Source: an uncultured Alphaproteobacteria bacterium (lineage in GTDB: Bacteria > Pseudomonadota > Alphaproteobacteria > HIMB59 > GCA-002718135). Taken from it: a DNA stretch of 61,999 bases. Below the pieces are notes generated by a model. The model had not been told where the DNA came from and did not search any database. It worked only from the letters and a program-made list of their open reading frames with translations. Made by a program: the position numbers and the translations under genes. Location: assembly GCA_902621305.1 (NCBI GenBank), contig CACNLM010000009.1, forward strand, positions 1 through 61,999, in the 5' to 3' direction. How positions within the stretch are numbered: position 1 is the first letter of the stretch; each line of letters starts with the position of its first letter. Below, piece after piece: positions 47,473-57,624 of this stretch.

Positions 47473-48096
47473 TTAATATTTTTGTAATAAAACAATTTTT
47501 ATTTTTATTTTATTTTTGAAATCATTGTTCAAAGGTAAATAATTTAAAGGTCTAGAAATTTTACTGATTTTTAATGTCTTTTGATGTTTTTTTAAAATAC
47601 TTAAAAAATCCTGTTTCTCCCATAAATCTATTCTATGGGTAAATAGTACAAAGCCTTTTTCTTTGATATTTTTATTAATATTATCAAAAAATTTGTCAAA
47701 GTTTTTGCAATACGTCATCGAACCAATCAATGAAATAAGATCAAATTTTATTTTATAATGATGTAATTGTTCAAAGTTTTTTATTTGTAATTTTTTATAA
47801 ATTTTTTTTCCTGATGAAATTTTCACACTTTTTTTTGAAATATCTGAACCATAAATATGACTTTTTGGATAAACTGTTTTTAATTCAGCACCAAATAAGC
47901 CAGTTCCACATGCTAAATCTAAGATATTTTTTGGTTTAAAATTATTTGTTTCTTTTAAAAATTTAATGCTCTTTTTAGGTGCTTGATAATTCCATAACTT
48001 AAGTGTTTCATCATATGTTGCTGACCAATCATCATAATATTTTCTAGTTTTATTTACATTTCCAACACCTGAAACTAATGATTTAAAATTAGTCAT
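47473..48096 (-). CDS. Class I SAM-dependent methyltransferase
   Basis: 207 residues with the SAM-binding motif I ILDLACGTGLFGAEL and motif II HIYGSDISKKSV. The N-terminus KTRKYYDDWSATYDETLKLWNY resembles UbiE/Coq5-like and TPR-type methyltransferases. The substrate cannot be read from the sequence. It overlaps the carbon-nitrogen hydrolase by 8 bases, so it is the last gene of the accessory operon and is followed by hairpins. Confidence 0.82.
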   Translation of the reverse strand: MTNFKSLVSGVGNVNKTRKYYDDWSATYDETLKLWNYQAPKKSIKFLKETNNFKPKNILDLACGTGLFGAELKTVYPKSHIYGSDISKKSVKISSGKKIYKKLQIKNFEQLHHYKIKFDLISLIGSMTYCKNFDKFFDNINKNIKEKGFVLFTHRIDLWEKQDFLSILKKHQKTLKISKISRPLNYLPLNNDFKNKIKIKIVLLQKY

Positions 48097-48895
48097 ATTT
48101 TAAAGAAGGAATTTTTTTTCTTATTTTTTTAACATTAGAAATATTAATCGTTGAATTAAGAATTGCAGGCGTATTTTTAGTACTATTTACAATGTTCCCC
48201 CATGGATCTGCTACAAGAGAATATCCATAAGTCTTTCTTTTCATATGATGATTTCCACACATACCTGTTGCTACAATAAAAATATTATTCTCTATAGCTC
48301 GTGATCTATTCAAAACTTCCCAATGATCTTTTCCGGTTGGTCTAGTAAAAGCAGCAGGAACTAAAATAATTGAACAATCTTTTTTAGCAAGCTGCCTATA
48401 CAAATTAGGAAATCGTAAATCATAACAAATTGTCATTCCTAATTTAATATTATTAATTTTTGTAAAAATTATTTTATTTCCTGCTTTAAATAAATATGAT
48501 TCTTGATGTTTTTCATTATTATTAATTTTGACATCAAACATATGAATTTTATCATATGTTTTTTTTATCACTCCATGATTATCAATAAAAAAAGATCTGT
48601 TAACTAGTTTGCGTTGTTTTTTTACTCTTAAGAGTAAAGAACCAAGATTTATATTAACCTTATTTTTTTTAGCAAAATTTTTTGCCATTTTTAAAACTGG
48701 GCATGTATTTTGATATGGGGCATTTAATAATAAAAAATTTTTATCATTAGTAATAATGTTGGAGCATTCTGGTGTGCAAATCAAATGAGGTTTAAATTTT
48801 AATGTTTTTTTAAAATTTTGTTCTAAATTGTTTGCATTCAAATTTGCTATGTGACTAGCTGAAAATTGAATTTGAGATATTCTAAGTTTACCCAT
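48089..48895 (-). CDS. Carbon-nitrogen hydrolase (Nit/omega-amidase family)
   Basis: About 268 residues. The nitrilase-superfamily catalytic triad is visible as Glu in ICTPECSN, Lys in YDKIHMFD and Cys in GMTICYDLRFP. The DHWEVLNRSRAIENNIFIV segment is typical of NIT1-like deaminated-glutathione amidases, so metabolite repair is a plausible role. I chose the ATG at 48895 (MGKLRISQIQFSA), just after the MFS gene stop. A longer start at 48946 would add 17 hydrophobic residues that overlap that gene and do not belong to the fold. Confidence 0.88.
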   Translation of the reverse strand: MGKLRISQIQFSASHIANLNANNLEQNFKKTLKFKPHLICTPECSNIITNDKNFLLLNAPYQNTCPVLKMAKNFAKKNKVNINLGSLLLRVKKQRKLVNRSFFIDNHGVIKKTYDKIHMFDVKINNNEKHQESYLFKAGNKIIFTKINNIKLGMTICYDLRFPNLYRQLAKKDCSIILVPAAFTRPTGKDHWEVLNRSRAIENNIFIVATGMCGNHHMKRKTYGYSLVADPWGNIVNSTKNTPAILNSTINISNVKKIRKKIPSLKYD

Positions 48896-48899
48896 TATT

Positions 48900-50060
48900 T
48901 TACTTATATTTAAATAAAAATATAACAGCACAAATAAATACAACAAATGTTAATAAATACATATTTAATGTTAATGAATATGTTTCAGCTAGAAAACCAA
49001 TTCCAGCAGGCAAAATCATTGTAGAAGACAATCCAATAGTTATCAGATTAGTCACAGTCATTGGGATACTTTCATTGGATTGTTTAACCGCTTGTCGAAT
49101 TATTATAGGAACTAAATTTGCAATAGCAAATCCATAAATACATAGAACTCCTAGTATAATATAGAAGTTATTTGTTAATAAAGACAAAAACATTATAGCT
49201 GCGCCAATCATCACAAAGTGACAACCTACAACTTTTTCAGTGAATAAATTAATCAAAGAATTTGAAAATAAATTTGCAAAAATTCCTCCAATGCTAAAAA
49301 AAATTAATCCCATACTTGCAAAGTATAGAGGAGTATTTAAATCTTTTGACAACCATAATGTCGACCAATCCATAATTATTCCACCTGATCCAAAAACAAA
49401 AAATAACAAAAATCCAAATAAAAGAACATTTGTCTCTGGTAATTTAAATTTCTCACCTTCGCCTTTAAAATCTAAATCTCGAGGTAATCCATAAGAATAT
49501 ACAAAAGAGGAAACTAAGATTGATAAAAAGGATAAGATCGTAAACGATATGTAAGGTTCATAATTATTTCTCATTATTAAACCCGCTAATCCCCCTCCAA
49601 GGAGAATTCCTAAATTAAATCCCATGGCATAATACGGTGTAATAATTTTTTTAAAATGTCTTTCAATAAGTTGACTATGTATACCTCCAATTGGTCCAGA
49701 AGCACCCCATCCTATTCCGCCAGATATAAAAGTTAATAAAAAATAAAAATATGATGAGGAAATAACAGTCAATAAGGCGGAAAATGTAACAATAGGAAAA
49801 GCTAAAGTCATAACTAATTTAGTTCCATATTTTGGGACTAATATCCTTCCAGCAATTTGATTAGAAATTATAAAAAAAATACCAAAAAGTAATATTGCAT
49901 AGCTTAAATCAGACTCGTCAATTGAAAGTCTTTCCATATTCCAAGGTGTTATTCCAAAATAACAGCCCACGACTATCATTGGATAGGTAGAAGTAATTAC
50001 TGACGCAATGGTAGCTCTTCTAAAAATTATTTTTTCTTCTAACACAAAATTTTTTACCAA
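48900..50060 (-). CDS. Major facilitator superfamily transporter
   Basis: 386-residue inner-membrane carrier with about 12 predicted helices. The loop 2-3 region GRILVPKYGTKLVM and the gating GYxxG-like pieces fit MFS carriers. The substrate is unknown; the overall look (short loops, GxxxGG-rich helix 5) resembles YbjJ- and fucose-permease-like sugar carriers. It overlaps the aldo/keto reductase by 7 bases, placing it in the ADP-ribosylglycohydrolase-like operon, where it might export a product or import a second substrate. Confidence 0.85.
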   Translation of the reverse strand: MVKNFVLEEKIIFRRATIASVITSTYPMIVVGCYFGITPWNMERLSIDESDLSYAILLFGIFFIISNQIAGRILVPKYGTKLVMTLAFPIVTFSALLTVISSSYFYFLLTFISGGIGWGASGPIGGIHSQLIERHFKKIITPYYAMGFNLGILLGGGLAGLIMRNNYEPYISFTILSFLSILVSSFVYSYGLPRDLDFKGEGEKFKLPETNVLLFGFLLFFVFGSGGIIMDWSTLWLSKDLNTPLYFASMGLIFFSIGGIFANLFSNSLINLFTEKVVGCHFVMIGAAIMFLSLLTNNFYIILGVLCIYGFAIANLVPIIIRQAVKQSNESIPMTVTNLITIGLSSTMILPAGIGFLAETYSLTLNMYLLTFVVFICAVIFLFKYK

Positions 50061-51037
50061 CGATGATGCACATCATCAAAAAAGTATTCTGTGTAAATAT
50101 TACTAATTTTTTCCATCAAAGAGGAAATTTCATTAATATTTGAAGAAGAAGTATTTAAATTCACATGATCTTTATTTTTAGCACCCGGAATAACAACACT
50201 AACTGCATCATGCATCAAAATCCATCTTAACGATAATTGTGATAAAGTTATTTCAGTTGGCATAATATTTTTTAAATCTTCAACTGCATCTAATGCTTTA
50301 TTAAAATTAACACCTGAAAATGTTTCTCCAACATCAAATGCATCACCATTTATATTATAATTTCTATGATCATCAGGAGCAAAAGAAGAATCTTTTGAGA
50401 ACTTACCTGTTAACAAACCACTTGCAAGAGGCACCCTGACTATAATTGCAACTTTTTTTTCTTTTGCTATTTCAAATAATTTTTCAGCAGGTTTTTGTCT
50501 AAAAATATTAAAAATAACTTGTATCGATTTTGTATTTGGACGTTTGATACAAGCTAAAGCTTCATCAACTGTTTGAACACTAAATCCGTAATGTTGAATT
50601 TTTCCTTTACTCACTAAATAATCTAACATTTCAAATGTATGATCAGATGAATATACTTCGGTTGGAGGACAATGCATTTGTAATAGATCAATTGTTTCAA
50701 CATTAAGATTGGATAAAGATTGATCTACATAAGACTCCATTAATTCCTTATTATAGTATCCCTCGGCTATATGAGGATTGATTTGTCTCCCAGCTTTTGT
50801 TGCCACATAAATTCTTTCAGATACTGATTTAATAAATTCACCTACAAATTTTTCACTTCTACCCATGCCATAGACATCAGCAGTATCAAAAAAATTAACA
50901 CCATTTTCAAATGATGATTTTAATACTTCTTTAGCTTTATCTTCACTAACTTCTCCCCAGTCTGCTCCAATTTGCCAGCAACCCAATCCAATTTCGGATA
51001 CGTTCCAATCTAATGATCCAAATTTTCTATATTTCAT
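50054..51037 (-). CDS. Aldo/keto reductase
   Basis: NADPH-linked TIM-barrel oxidoreductase, 327 residues. The catalytic set is visible: Asp and Tyr in FDTADVYGMGRSEKFV, Lys in IYVATKAG, His in LLQMHCPP. The C-terminal NADP-binding part includes VSVVIPGAKN. It starts 2 bases after the first 720-residue paralog's stop and overlaps the MFS gene. In a sugar-processing operon it would reduce or oxidise a released sugar or aldehyde; this is inference. Confidence 0.92.
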   Translation of the reverse strand: MKYRKFGSLDWNVSEIGLGCWQIGADWGEVSEDKAKEVLKSSFENGVNFFDTADVYGMGRSEKFVGEFIKSVSERIYVATKAGRQINPHIAEGYYNKELMESYVDQSLSNLNVETIDLLQMHCPPTEVYSSDHTFEMLDYLVSKGKIQHYGFSVQTVDEALACIKRPNTKSIQVIFNIFRQKPAEKLFEIAKEKKVAIIVRVPLASGLLTGKFSKDSSFAPDDHRNYNINGDAFDVGETFSGVNFNKALDAVEDLKNIMPTEITLSQLSLRWILMHDAVSVVIPGAKNKDHVNLNTSSSNINEISSLMEKISNIYTEYFFDDVHHRW

Positions 51038-51039
51038 AT

Positions 51040-53199
51040 TTATCCTACAACTATTTCATCAGTGACTAATGTACCATCTTCAACAATCAATCCCATAGCT
51101 CCTGAGTCAAGAAGATTATTTTTATCTTCATATTCTAAAACTAATTTATTTTCTAAATATGCAGAAAGAACATTATCTTTAATTTTAAGAGATAATTTAT
51201 AATTTTTAAAATATTCTAAATTAAAATCCATCTCCTTTAAAACATTTACTTCATTCACTACTTTTATTAACTGAAGTTTGTTTGAAGAATTAATTACCAG
51301 TCCATAATATCTATTTAAACCTTGCACTCTTACAGCAAGTCCGCCGGTAGTTAGTCTTTGCATCGCTAAATCTGCGCTAACAGTATAGTTTTTCCAAGCT
51401 TCATTACCCGTTATGATAATCCCTCTCCCACTATCTTTTGTTATTCTAAATGTTCTTGCGCCTACTTCCCATTTATCAACAGCATTTACCCAACTTGATT
51501 TCCACATAACCGCTTTTGATGTTTTCACACCCCGTTTATGTTCTCCAATATGTTTTGGTTTATAAAATGAACAATTTGGTTCTCCCGTAAATGTTAGATA
51601 GTTTATTAATAAGCTGCCAGAATTTGCTTCTTCAGATTCAATAGAAAATCCAACTTGAGTAATTGGATTTCCCTCAGTTGAAGGAATTTTCCATTTTAAG
51701 TTATGTGATTTACCTGGATACAAAATTATTTCCTCTGAATTAATTCTTTCATATTCATCATCTTTCCCAAACATATTTATGAAACATTTAACATTGATTG
51801 GTTTATCTGAACTTGTAACAAAATTAATTTCAGATTCAATTGTTTGACCAGAATATAATAATGGAGATGAAATAAAATTATAACTTTGAAAAAATCTCTC
51901 TTTAGCTTTCCCCGTTAATTCATGTAACTCTTGAGGAAAAAATACATCTACCAATGCTTCAGAGAAGACACCGGGTGCTACTCTATCAAATTTAATCTCA
52001 AGGGCTCTTTTTCCAATTTTACTATCATATTTTATATTTTGTACATGAGTGGAAATGTTCTTATTTTCTTTATAGTTAGCTCTCCACCCTTGAACTGAAC
52101 CAGGCATTTCAAAATGAAATCTAGATCCATTTTTAGGCTGAACAATTTCCTCATTGTTCATTCTTTTTGCAGTATTAATTACTTTATAAGCTTCAGTTAA
52201 TGCGTCTGTCTGTGTTTCGCCACCATTTGCCGTAGGGCAATACATTCTATCTTGGATTGGAGAAAGATAATCTGGGCCATTATTTAATCCTTCAAGACCA
52301 TTTTTAATTCCCATCAGGCAACCAACATTTCCTGAGTTACAATCTGTATCTCGACCTGCAGTATTAACAATCATTAATGTTTTTTGAAGATCATCATCCC
52401 CAAATAATAATGATAGAATGATAATAGCATGGTTAGGTATCATATGACACTCACCTAGATATTTATCATAATCATAGTTTTCAGCTAAAAATTCTCTTGC
52501 TTGCATCCAGTTACTATTACCTGATCGTATATTTTGTAATTCTCCAATTACTTTGTAAATCTCAGATGTATTTGGAATATATTTTTTACTTTCATTAATT
52601 ATTTTATTAATATCTTTTTCAATAAAAGCTAAAGACTCCATTGCGGCTACCATTTGTGCTCCGTAAATCGCTTCGCCATCATGACTTACACTTGCAGCTT
52701 TTTTTGCAAGATCAGCAGCTTTTTCTGGATCACCTGGCGATACTAAAGCCCATCCATCAATAAATATTTGAGCTCCTATTTGTTGTGCAACAACTTCTCC
52801 ATTTGTTTCAATCGAACCACTCATTGGGGCGTGAATGCCTGCCTTAAGGTTTTGGAATGCAGTATCCTCAGCTGAATGACCTCTGCCTCCCCACCACAAA
52901 ACAGTTTTATTTTCTATAAGATTATTTAACCAACTTTGACCAATTTGTTTTGGAGTAATATTAGGATCATAATTATTTTCTCTTAAAGCTCTTAAAAAAG
53001 TAAAGGTACCGGTAATATCATCATCAGTTACTACTAATGGAACATTTAATTTCTCATTTACATAGTAATTAATCTCACCTAACTCTTCTAATATTCTTTC
53101 GTGAGTCCATTGCTCAAAAGGACGTCCTAGATAAACACCTATTAATTTGCCAAGTACACCTGCATATACTTTTTCCTCATAAACTTTATCTAGTTTCAT
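51040..53199 (-). CDS. ADP-ribosylglycohydrolase-like multidomain protein, paralog 4 (last in operon)
   Basis: About 719 residues, cytoplasmic (no signal peptide or membrane helix). The N-terminal ADP-ribosylglycohydrolase-like domain (~1-340) carries the two metal motifs VTDDDITGTF and AGRDTDCNSGNVGC. A beta-rich middle domain (~360-540) and a lectin/DUF1080-like C-terminal domain (~580-719, with GGLAVRVQGLNRYYGLVI) follow. The active-site-side loop reads VLWWGGRGHSAEDTAF, like paralog 1. It is the most divergent copy overall (for example GRDTD instead of GWDTD). The ATG at 53199 is preferred over 53202 because it gives proper spacing to the GAGGAGG ribosome site. Confidence 0.88.
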   Translation of the reverse strand: MKLDKVYEEKVYAGVLGKLIGVYLGRPFEQWTHERILEELGEINYYVNEKLNVPLVVTDDDITGTFTFLRALRENNYDPNITPKQIGQSWLNNLIENKTVLWWGGRGHSAEDTAFQNLKAGIHAPMSGSIETNGEVVAQQIGAQIFIDGWALVSPGDPEKAADLAKKAASVSHDGEAIYGAQMVAAMESLAFIEKDINKIINESKKYIPNTSEIYKVIGELQNIRSGNSNWMQAREFLAENYDYDKYLGECHMIPNHAIIILSLLFGDDDLQKTLMIVNTAGRDTDCNSGNVGCLMGIKNGLEGLNNGPDYLSPIQDRMYCPTANGGETQTDALTEAYKVINTAKRMNNEEIVQPKNGSRFHFEMPGSVQGWRANYKENKNISTHVQNIKYDSKIGKRALEIKFDRVAPGVFSEALVDVFFPQELHELTGKAKERFFQSYNFISSPLLYSGQTIESEINFVTSSDKPINVKCFINMFGKDDEYERINSEEIILYPGKSHNLKWKIPSTEGNPITQVGFSIESEEANSGSLLINYLTFTGEPNCSFYKPKHIGEHKRGVKTSKAVMWKSSWVNAVDKWEVGARTFRITKDSGRGIIITGNEAWKNYTVSADLAMQRLTTGGLAVRVQGLNRYYGLVINSSNKLQLIKVVNEVNVLKEMDFNLEYFKNYKLSLKIKDNVLSAYLENKLVLEYEDKNNLLDSGAMGLIVEDGTLVTDEIVVG

Positions 53200-53219
53200 C
53201 ATTCCTCCTCTTTTCTAGT

Positions 53220-55382
53220 TTATTCTATTGAGATTGAATCACTTTGAATAGCACCATTTTCAGTAAAAAATCCAATCATTCCCTCTTCATATGGGTTCGA
53301 TTTATCTTCAACTTCAATTAATAATTTATTATCAACAAAACCTTGTAATTTATTACCATCAACCTTAAATTTTAATTCATAGTCCTTAAAGAATTCAAGA
53401 TCAAAATCAATTTCTTTGAGAGTTTTCAAATCGTATTCCATTTTATTAATTTTAAGTTTATTTTCTTTTGTAAGTTCAAGAGAATAATATCTTTTAAGTC
53501 CTTGAGATCTAAGTATCAAACCTCCAGCAGATGCAAGAGGAATAGAAATCTTTGCTGAAATTGAATAATCTTTCCATGTTTCGCTTCCAGTCATTATATG
53601 GCCACGGCCTATACCTCTGACAACTTTAAATGACTCGTTGTGACGGTATTGCCATTTATCTACATCATTTACCCAAGCTCTTTTCCATAATTGGCCGTAA
53701 ACTTCCTCTTTGTAAAAAATACCTCTTTTAAATTCATCTATATGATCTGGTTTTTTGAATGTCATTTTTGGGGAACCAGATATGTTTAAATAATTAATTA
53801 ATAATTTTCCTGAAATATTATCATCAGAGTTTATACTTATACCAATTTGACCAATTGGGTTAGAAAATGTATCAGGAACACTCCACTCTAAAACACTATT
53901 TTCATTTGCTTTGAGATTATAATCTTCTGAGGTAATTTTAATTAATTTATCACCATCACCCCAATATTTTATAAACAAATTAATTCTTAGATCTTTTTCA
54001 GATCTTGAAATAATCTCTGTTTTTATCTTTTGTCCCGTGTAAACTATAGGGCAAGCAACATAGTCATAATGAAAATATCGTTGTACTTGATAGCCTTCTA
54101 ATTTGGTAAACCATTCAGGAAAAAAACTATCAACAAAAACTTCACTTGAAAGTCCAAAAGATAAATCTGTAAAGCTAACTTGTAATGCTCTCGTTCCATT
54201 ATCAGATTTAAATTCAACATTAGATAAACTAGTATTTAGATTGTTATCATTCGTTTTATCAACCATCCACCCTTGAGTTGCAGTTTCCATTTCAAAATTG
54301 TATCTTGCATTATTTTTAATAACTTTACTTTCAAGGCCATTCATTCTTCTTGTTATATTAATAATATTTTGACTTTCTAATAATGCGTCAGTCATGGTTT
54401 CAGAGCCATAAGCAGTTGGTAAATAAATTATATCATTAACTGGTGTTATAAAATCTGGACCCTTCTGGATACCTTCTAATTCATTTTTAATACCTAAAAT
54501 ACAACCGACGTTTCCTGAGTTGCAATCTGTATCCCAACCAGCAGTATTAACTATCATTAATGATTTTTGAAAATCATCATCTCCAAATAGTAAAGCTAAG
54601 ATAATGAGTGCATGGTTAGGTACGATATGACAATTTCCTGGAAATTTACTGTATCCATACTTATCTTCAATTTTAGATCTTGCTTGTTCCCAATCTAAAT
54701 TACCAGAACTCCAATCCTGAATATCTGATATGAGTTTGTAAATTGTTGAGTCAGTTGGTACAAATTTTTTACTTTCTTCGATAATTTTTTTAATATCATT
54801 TTCAATAAATGCCATAGCTTCCATTGCAGCAACAACTTGAGCGCCGTATACAGACTCTCCATCATGACTAACACTTCCGGCTCTTTTTGCTAAATCAACT
54901 GCTTGTTCTGGATCTCCAGGAGAAACCATTCCCCAACCATCAATAAATATTTGCGCTCCAATTTGTTCAGCAATTACTTTACCATTTTGTGCAATTGAGC
55001 CACTTTCAGGTGCATGAATGCCTTGTTTAAGATTCATGTAGGCACTTTCTTCAGTTAAAACTCCCTTTCCAGCCCAAGCAAGTACTGTCTGGTTTTCTAT
55101 GCAATAATTTAACCAAGTTTGACCAATTTGTTTGGGAGAAATATTTTTATCAAAGTTAAAATGTTTTAAAGCATTTATAAATCTAAACGTACCAGTTAAA
55201 TCATCATCTGTAACGTGTATTGGAAAATCAAGTTTATCGTTTACATAATAATTTATAGGACCTAGTTCTTCCATGATCCTATCATAATACCAACCTTCAA
55301 ATGGTCTGCCCAAATAAACCCCAATGATCTTTCCTAGAACGCCGGCATAAACTTTACTTTCAAATACTTTATCTAAATTCAT
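53220..55382 (-). CDS. ADP-ribosylglycohydrolase-like multidomain protein, paralog 3
   Basis: 720 residues with the same three-domain plan. Metal motifs are VTDDDLTGTF (~58-67) and AGWDTDCNSGNVGC (~281-294), and VSHDGESVYGAQVVAAMEAM lies between. The loop near residue 102 reads VLAWAGKGVLTEESAY, so it belongs with paralog 2 in a second active-site subtype. The C-terminal domain has GGLILRSQGLKRYYSLEL. A GGGAG ribosome site precedes the start; the gene follows paralog 2 after 25 bases. Confidence 0.88.
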   Translation of the reverse strand: MNLDKVFESKVYAGVLGKIIGVYLGRPFEGWYYDRIMEELGPINYYVNDKLDFPIHVTDDDLTGTFRFINALKHFNFDKNISPKQIGQTWLNYCIENQTVLAWAGKGVLTEESAYMNLKQGIHAPESGSIAQNGKVIAEQIGAQIFIDGWGMVSPGDPEQAVDLAKRAGSVSHDGESVYGAQVVAAMEAMAFIENDIKKIIEESKKFVPTDSTIYKLISDIQDWSSGNLDWEQARSKIEDKYGYSKFPGNCHIVPNHALIILALLFGDDDFQKSLMIVNTAGWDTDCNSGNVGCILGIKNELEGIQKGPDFITPVNDIIYLPTAYGSETMTDALLESQNIINITRRMNGLESKVIKNNARYNFEMETATQGWMVDKTNDNNLNTSLSNVEFKSDNGTRALQVSFTDLSFGLSSEVFVDSFFPEWFTKLEGYQVQRYFHYDYVACPIVYTGQKIKTEIISRSEKDLRINLFIKYWGDGDKLIKITSEDYNLKANENSVLEWSVPDTFSNPIGQIGISINSDDNISGKLLINYLNISGSPKMTFKKPDHIDEFKRGIFYKEEVYGQLWKRAWVNDVDKWQYRHNESFKVVRGIGRGHIMTGSETWKDYSISAKISIPLASAGGLILRSQGLKRYYSLELTKENKLKINKMEYDLKTLKEIDFDLEFFKDYELKFKVDGNKLQGFVDNKLLIEVEDKSNPYEEGMIGFFTENGAIQSDSISIE

Positions 55383-55407
55383 TTTATTCTCCCAAATGAT
55401 TGTTCTA

Positions 55408-57612
55408 TCAATTTATAGAAATTTCATCACTGATAATAGTTCCATTTTCAACAATACAACCTATCATTCCTTTCTCAAATTGATTTGTTTTATCTTCAAC
55501 TTCAATTAACAACTTATTGTTAATAAAACCTCTTAAAATATTATTATTTGCCTCAAAACGCATTTCGTATTCCTCAAATGGTTCAAATTTAAAATCTATT
55601 TCTTTTAGAGTTTTTAGACCATACTCCATTTTATTAATTTGTAATTTATTTACAGATTTAATTTCTAGAGAATAATATCTTTTGAGTCCTTGTGATCTTA
55701 TCACTAATCCTCCAGAGGACGCTAATCGAAACATTATTTTTGAATTAACTGAATAATTTTTCCATTCAGAAGAACCAGTAAAAACATGGCCTCTAGATGC
55801 GTTTTTTATTAAGCCGAAAGAATTTTTTCCGTACCCATACCATTTGTCTACATCATTTACCCACGCTAGTTTCCATAATTGACCATAATATTTATCTTCA
55901 TCAGGAATATAAACGCCATTTGTTAAAGATTTGATATCATGACTTACAAGATTTGCTCGATTATCTTTAATATGTTCAGGTTTTCTAAATGTCATTTTAG
56001 GTATTCCAGTAATATCAAGATAATTAATTAAGACTTCACCCGATGCTTGTTCATCAGAGGAAATAGAATATCCAATCTGAGTAATGGGATTTGAAAATGT
56101 ATCAGGAACTTTCCATTCTATTGTTTTACTTTCATCATCTGAAAAGAAGTATTCTTCTGAACTTATTTTATATAACTTATCTCCTTCTCCATAATATTTA
56201 ATAAATAATTTAATATTTATATCTTTTTTAGTTTTTGAAATTATTTCAGTTTTAATATTTTGACCAGAATAAATTATAGGACAGCCAACAAAACTGTACA
56301 CCATAAGCATCATTTCCTGTTGTTCATTTAAAGTTGTAAACTCTTCTGGAAAAAAAGTATTTACATATAACTCGCTATTAATACCTTTTGTTAAATTATT
56401 AAAATTTATCTCAAGTGCTCTATTTCCAATTTTAGATTTATATTCGATATTTTTTAAATGAGTATTCTGATTATTATCATTTGATTTATCAACTATCCAT
56501 CCTTGAGTAGATGTTTCCATTTCAAAATTATATCTTGCATTATTTTTTATAACCTTACTTTCAAGACCATCTAACTTTCTTCTTATGTTGATTATATTTT
56601 GACTCTCTCTAAGAGCATCTGTCATCGTTTCTGAACCACGAGCTGACGTTATATATAATGTATCATTTACTGGTGAAATAAAATCTGGACCCTTCTGAAT
56701 TCCTTCTATGCCATTTTTAATACCCATATAGCAGCCTACATTTCCTGAGTTGCAATCTGTATCCCAGCCAGCAGTATTAACAATCATTAACGTTTTCTGA
56801 AAATCATCATCTCCAAATAACAATGCCAAAATAATTAAAGCATGGTTTGGAACAATATGACAGAAACCTTGATATTTATTATATCCATATTTTTCCTCAA
56901 TTTTAGATCTTGCTTGCTCCCAATCTAAATTACCAGATCTCCAATCCTGAATGTCTGAAATTAATTTATATATAATAGAATCATTAGGAATATATTTTTT
57001 ACAATGTTCTATTATTTTCTTTGTATCTTTCTCAATAAATGCCATCGCTTCCATAGATGCAACCATTTGAGCTCCATATACAGACTCGCCATCATGACTA
57101 ACACTTCCTGCTCTTTTTGCCAAATCTGCTGCAAAATCAGGATCACCAGCAGCGATCATACCCCATCCATCTATAAAAATTTGAGCACCTATTTGTTCAG
57201 CTATAATTTTACCATTTCTTTTAATTGATCCACTTTCAGGTGCTTCTATACCTTCTTTTAAATTTAAATAAGCGCTTTCTTCCGTCAGTAATCCTTTCCC
57301 AGCCCATGCTAAAACAGCTTGATTTTCTAAACAATAATTTAACCAGGTATCGCCAATTTGCTTTGATGTAATGTTTTTGTCAAAATTAAAATCTTTAAAA
57401 GCTTTAATGAAAGTAAAAGTACCATTTAGATCATCATCTGTTACGTGCATTGGTACATTTAATTTATCATTCACATAATAATAAACAGGACCTAGTTCTT
57501 TCATTATTTTATCGTATGGCCAACCCTCAAAAGGTCTTCCTAAATATACTCCAATAATTTTTCCTAAGACGCCTGCGTAAACTTTATTTTCAAATATATG
57601 ATCTAATTTCAT
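55408..57612 (-). CDS. ADP-ribosylglycohydrolase-like multidomain protein, paralog 2
   Basis: 734 residues, the longest copy. Metal motifs VTDDDLNGTF and AGWDTDCNSGNVGC are kept; the first has Asn where the other copies have Thr. The loop reads VLAWAGKGLLTEESAY. An insertion of about 14 residues around NRANLVSHDIKSLTNG lies before the C-terminal domain. No ribosome site is visible ahead of its ATG, unlike the other three copies, so it may depend on ribosomes arriving from paralog 1, whose stop is 12 bases upstream. Confidence 0.88.
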   Translation of the reverse strand: MKLDHIFENKVYAGVLGKIIGVYLGRPFEGWPYDKIMKELGPVYYYVNDKLNVPMHVTDDDLNGTFTFIKAFKDFNFDKNITSKQIGDTWLNYCLENQAVLAWAGKGLLTEESAYLNLKEGIEAPESGSIKRNGKIIAEQIGAQIFIDGWGMIAAGDPDFAADLAKRAGSVSHDGESVYGAQMVASMEAMAFIEKDTKKIIEHCKKYIPNDSIIYKLISDIQDWRSGNLDWEQARSKIEEKYGYNKYQGFCHIVPNHALIILALLFGDDDFQKTLMIVNTAGWDTDCNSGNVGCYMGIKNGIEGIQKGPDFISPVNDTLYITSARGSETMTDALRESQNIINIRRKLDGLESKVIKNNARYNFEMETSTQGWIVDKSNDNNQNTHLKNIEYKSKIGNRALEINFNNLTKGINSELYVNTFFPEEFTTLNEQQEMMLMVYSFVGCPIIYSGQNIKTEIISKTKKDINIKLFIKYYGEGDKLYKISSEEYFFSDDESKTIEWKVPDTFSNPITQIGYSISSDEQASGEVLINYLDITGIPKMTFRKPEHIKDNRANLVSHDIKSLTNGVYIPDEDKYYGQLWKLAWVNDVDKWYGYGKNSFGLIKNASRGHVFTGSSEWKNYSVNSKIMFRLASSGGLVIRSQGLKRYYSLEIKSVNKLQINKMEYGLKTLKEIDFKFEPFEEYEMRFEANNNILRGFINNKLLIEVEDKTNQFEKGMIGCIVENGTIISDEISIN

Positions 57613-57624
57613 TTATTATCAAAC